Assembly (NCBI GenBank): GCA_021782675.1
Contig: JAJXUS010000132.1
Span: 1 to 6,216 of the forward strand
DNA length: 6,216 nucleotides
Reading direction: 5' to 3'
From: Acidobacteriota bacterium
GTDB lineage: Bacteria; Acidobacteriota; Terriglobia; Terriglobales; Acidobacteriaceae
Shown here: piece by piece, positions 6,072 to 6,216 of the stretch
Numbering within the stretch: position 1 is the first letter of the stretch
Layout: each line of letters starts with the position of its first letter
Notes under the pieces: generated by a model
Told to the model about the DNA's origin: nothing
What the model saw: the letters and a program-made list of their open reading frames with translations, nothing else
The model's database searches: none
Program-made: the position numbers and the translations under genes

Positions 6072-6216
6072 GTGGCGACCAGCGGCGACATCAAACAATC
6101 ACTTGCAGCGCAGATTTCATCTATCCGTGCATTTAACCGGTTTTATACCGCTCGCCTTGGTCTTCTTCGTCGACGGCATCTTGATGGAGAGTTCTCGCTG
6201 ACAGAAGCTCGCATCC
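6072..6216 (+). CDS. MarR-family HTH/GNAT N-acetyltransferase fusion, N-terminal part, cut by window edge
   Basis: From a GTG at 6072 the plus strand is open for 48 codons to the window edge. The product includes ISSIRAFNRFYTARLGLL (15-32) and GEFSLTEARI (39-48). The pattern (I/V)R.FNRFYT..IG.L...LL...FSL.EARVLYEL is the recognisable N-terminus of bifunctional proteins with a MarR-type winged helix of about 150 residues followed by a GNAT acetyltransferase domain. An in-frame TAG at 6060-6062 lies upstream, and GTG at 6072 is the only ATG, GTG or TTG codon in frame between it and the conserved block, so the start is well fixed although no Shine-Dalgarno sequence is visible. The DNA-binding helix and the acetyl-CoA site lie outside the window. 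Facing the VOC gene across 244 bp, it may control that gene or itself; targets are unknown. Confidence 0.82.
   Translation, partial: MATSGDIKQSLAAQISSIRAFNRFYTARLGLLRRRHLDGEFSLTEARI

Noticed and set aside
5912..6136. 74-codon plus-strand open frame
   Set aside because: It overlaps the start of the MarR-GNAT gene in another frame and has no recognisable protein features.
6137..6216. Possible C-terminal end of a minus-strand gene or IS end at the right edge
   Set aside because: The plus-strand frame carries MarR-GNAT motifs, which explains the open reading on both strands; no terminal inverted repeat was found.

Overview
This GC-rich, gene-dense bacterial window reads like an Acidobacteriota chromosome of the Terriglobia/Acidobacteriaceae type. 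That placement is inferred from protein style (the secretion F protein, the four-cysteine pilin and the Asp-box protein beside it) and no marker gene confirms it. Seven protein genes are supported: five on the minus strand at the left and centre (one cut by the left edge), and at the right rlmN (plus), a VOC gene (minus) and the first 48 codons of a MarR-GNAT regulator (plus, cut by the right edge). No RNA gene, CRISPR array, insertion sequence or prophage was recognised. No stretch of 300 bases lacks a gene; the longest gap is 244 bp.

Left and centre (4097 down to 1, minus strand). In transcription order: an M16 zinc peptidase, a type IV pilin/pseudopilin, a LolA-like lipoprotein carrier, a secreted Asp-box (Ycf48/BNR-like) protein, and the N-terminus of a GspF/PilC inner-membrane platform protein. 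Gaps are 112, 65, 33 and 3 bp. The last four genes look like one envelope/secretion operon: pilin, platform protein, a periplasmic carrier and an exported beta-propeller-like protein. The 112-bp gap after the peptidase holds an exact 11-bp direct repeat and a GC hairpin and may separate two transcription units.

Centre-right (4098-5322). rlmN (23S rRNA/tRNA adenine C2 methyltransferase) diverges from the peptidase gene. Its 5' end is odd: a hairpin sits 24 nt after the start codon and is followed by about 80 bp at roughly 28% GC.

Right (5323-6216). rlmN converges on a PhnB-like VOC gene across 82 bp containing several small inverted repeats. The VOC gene in turn diverges from a MarR-GNAT fusion gene that starts with GTG. 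The 244 bp between them carry a plausible VOC promoter and short repeats that could be operators.

The window is mostly ordinary core and envelope genes. I found no convincing undescribed system; the points most worth checking are the pilin-LolA-Asp-box-GspF grouping, the rlmN 5' structure, and the edge regulator beside the VOC gene.
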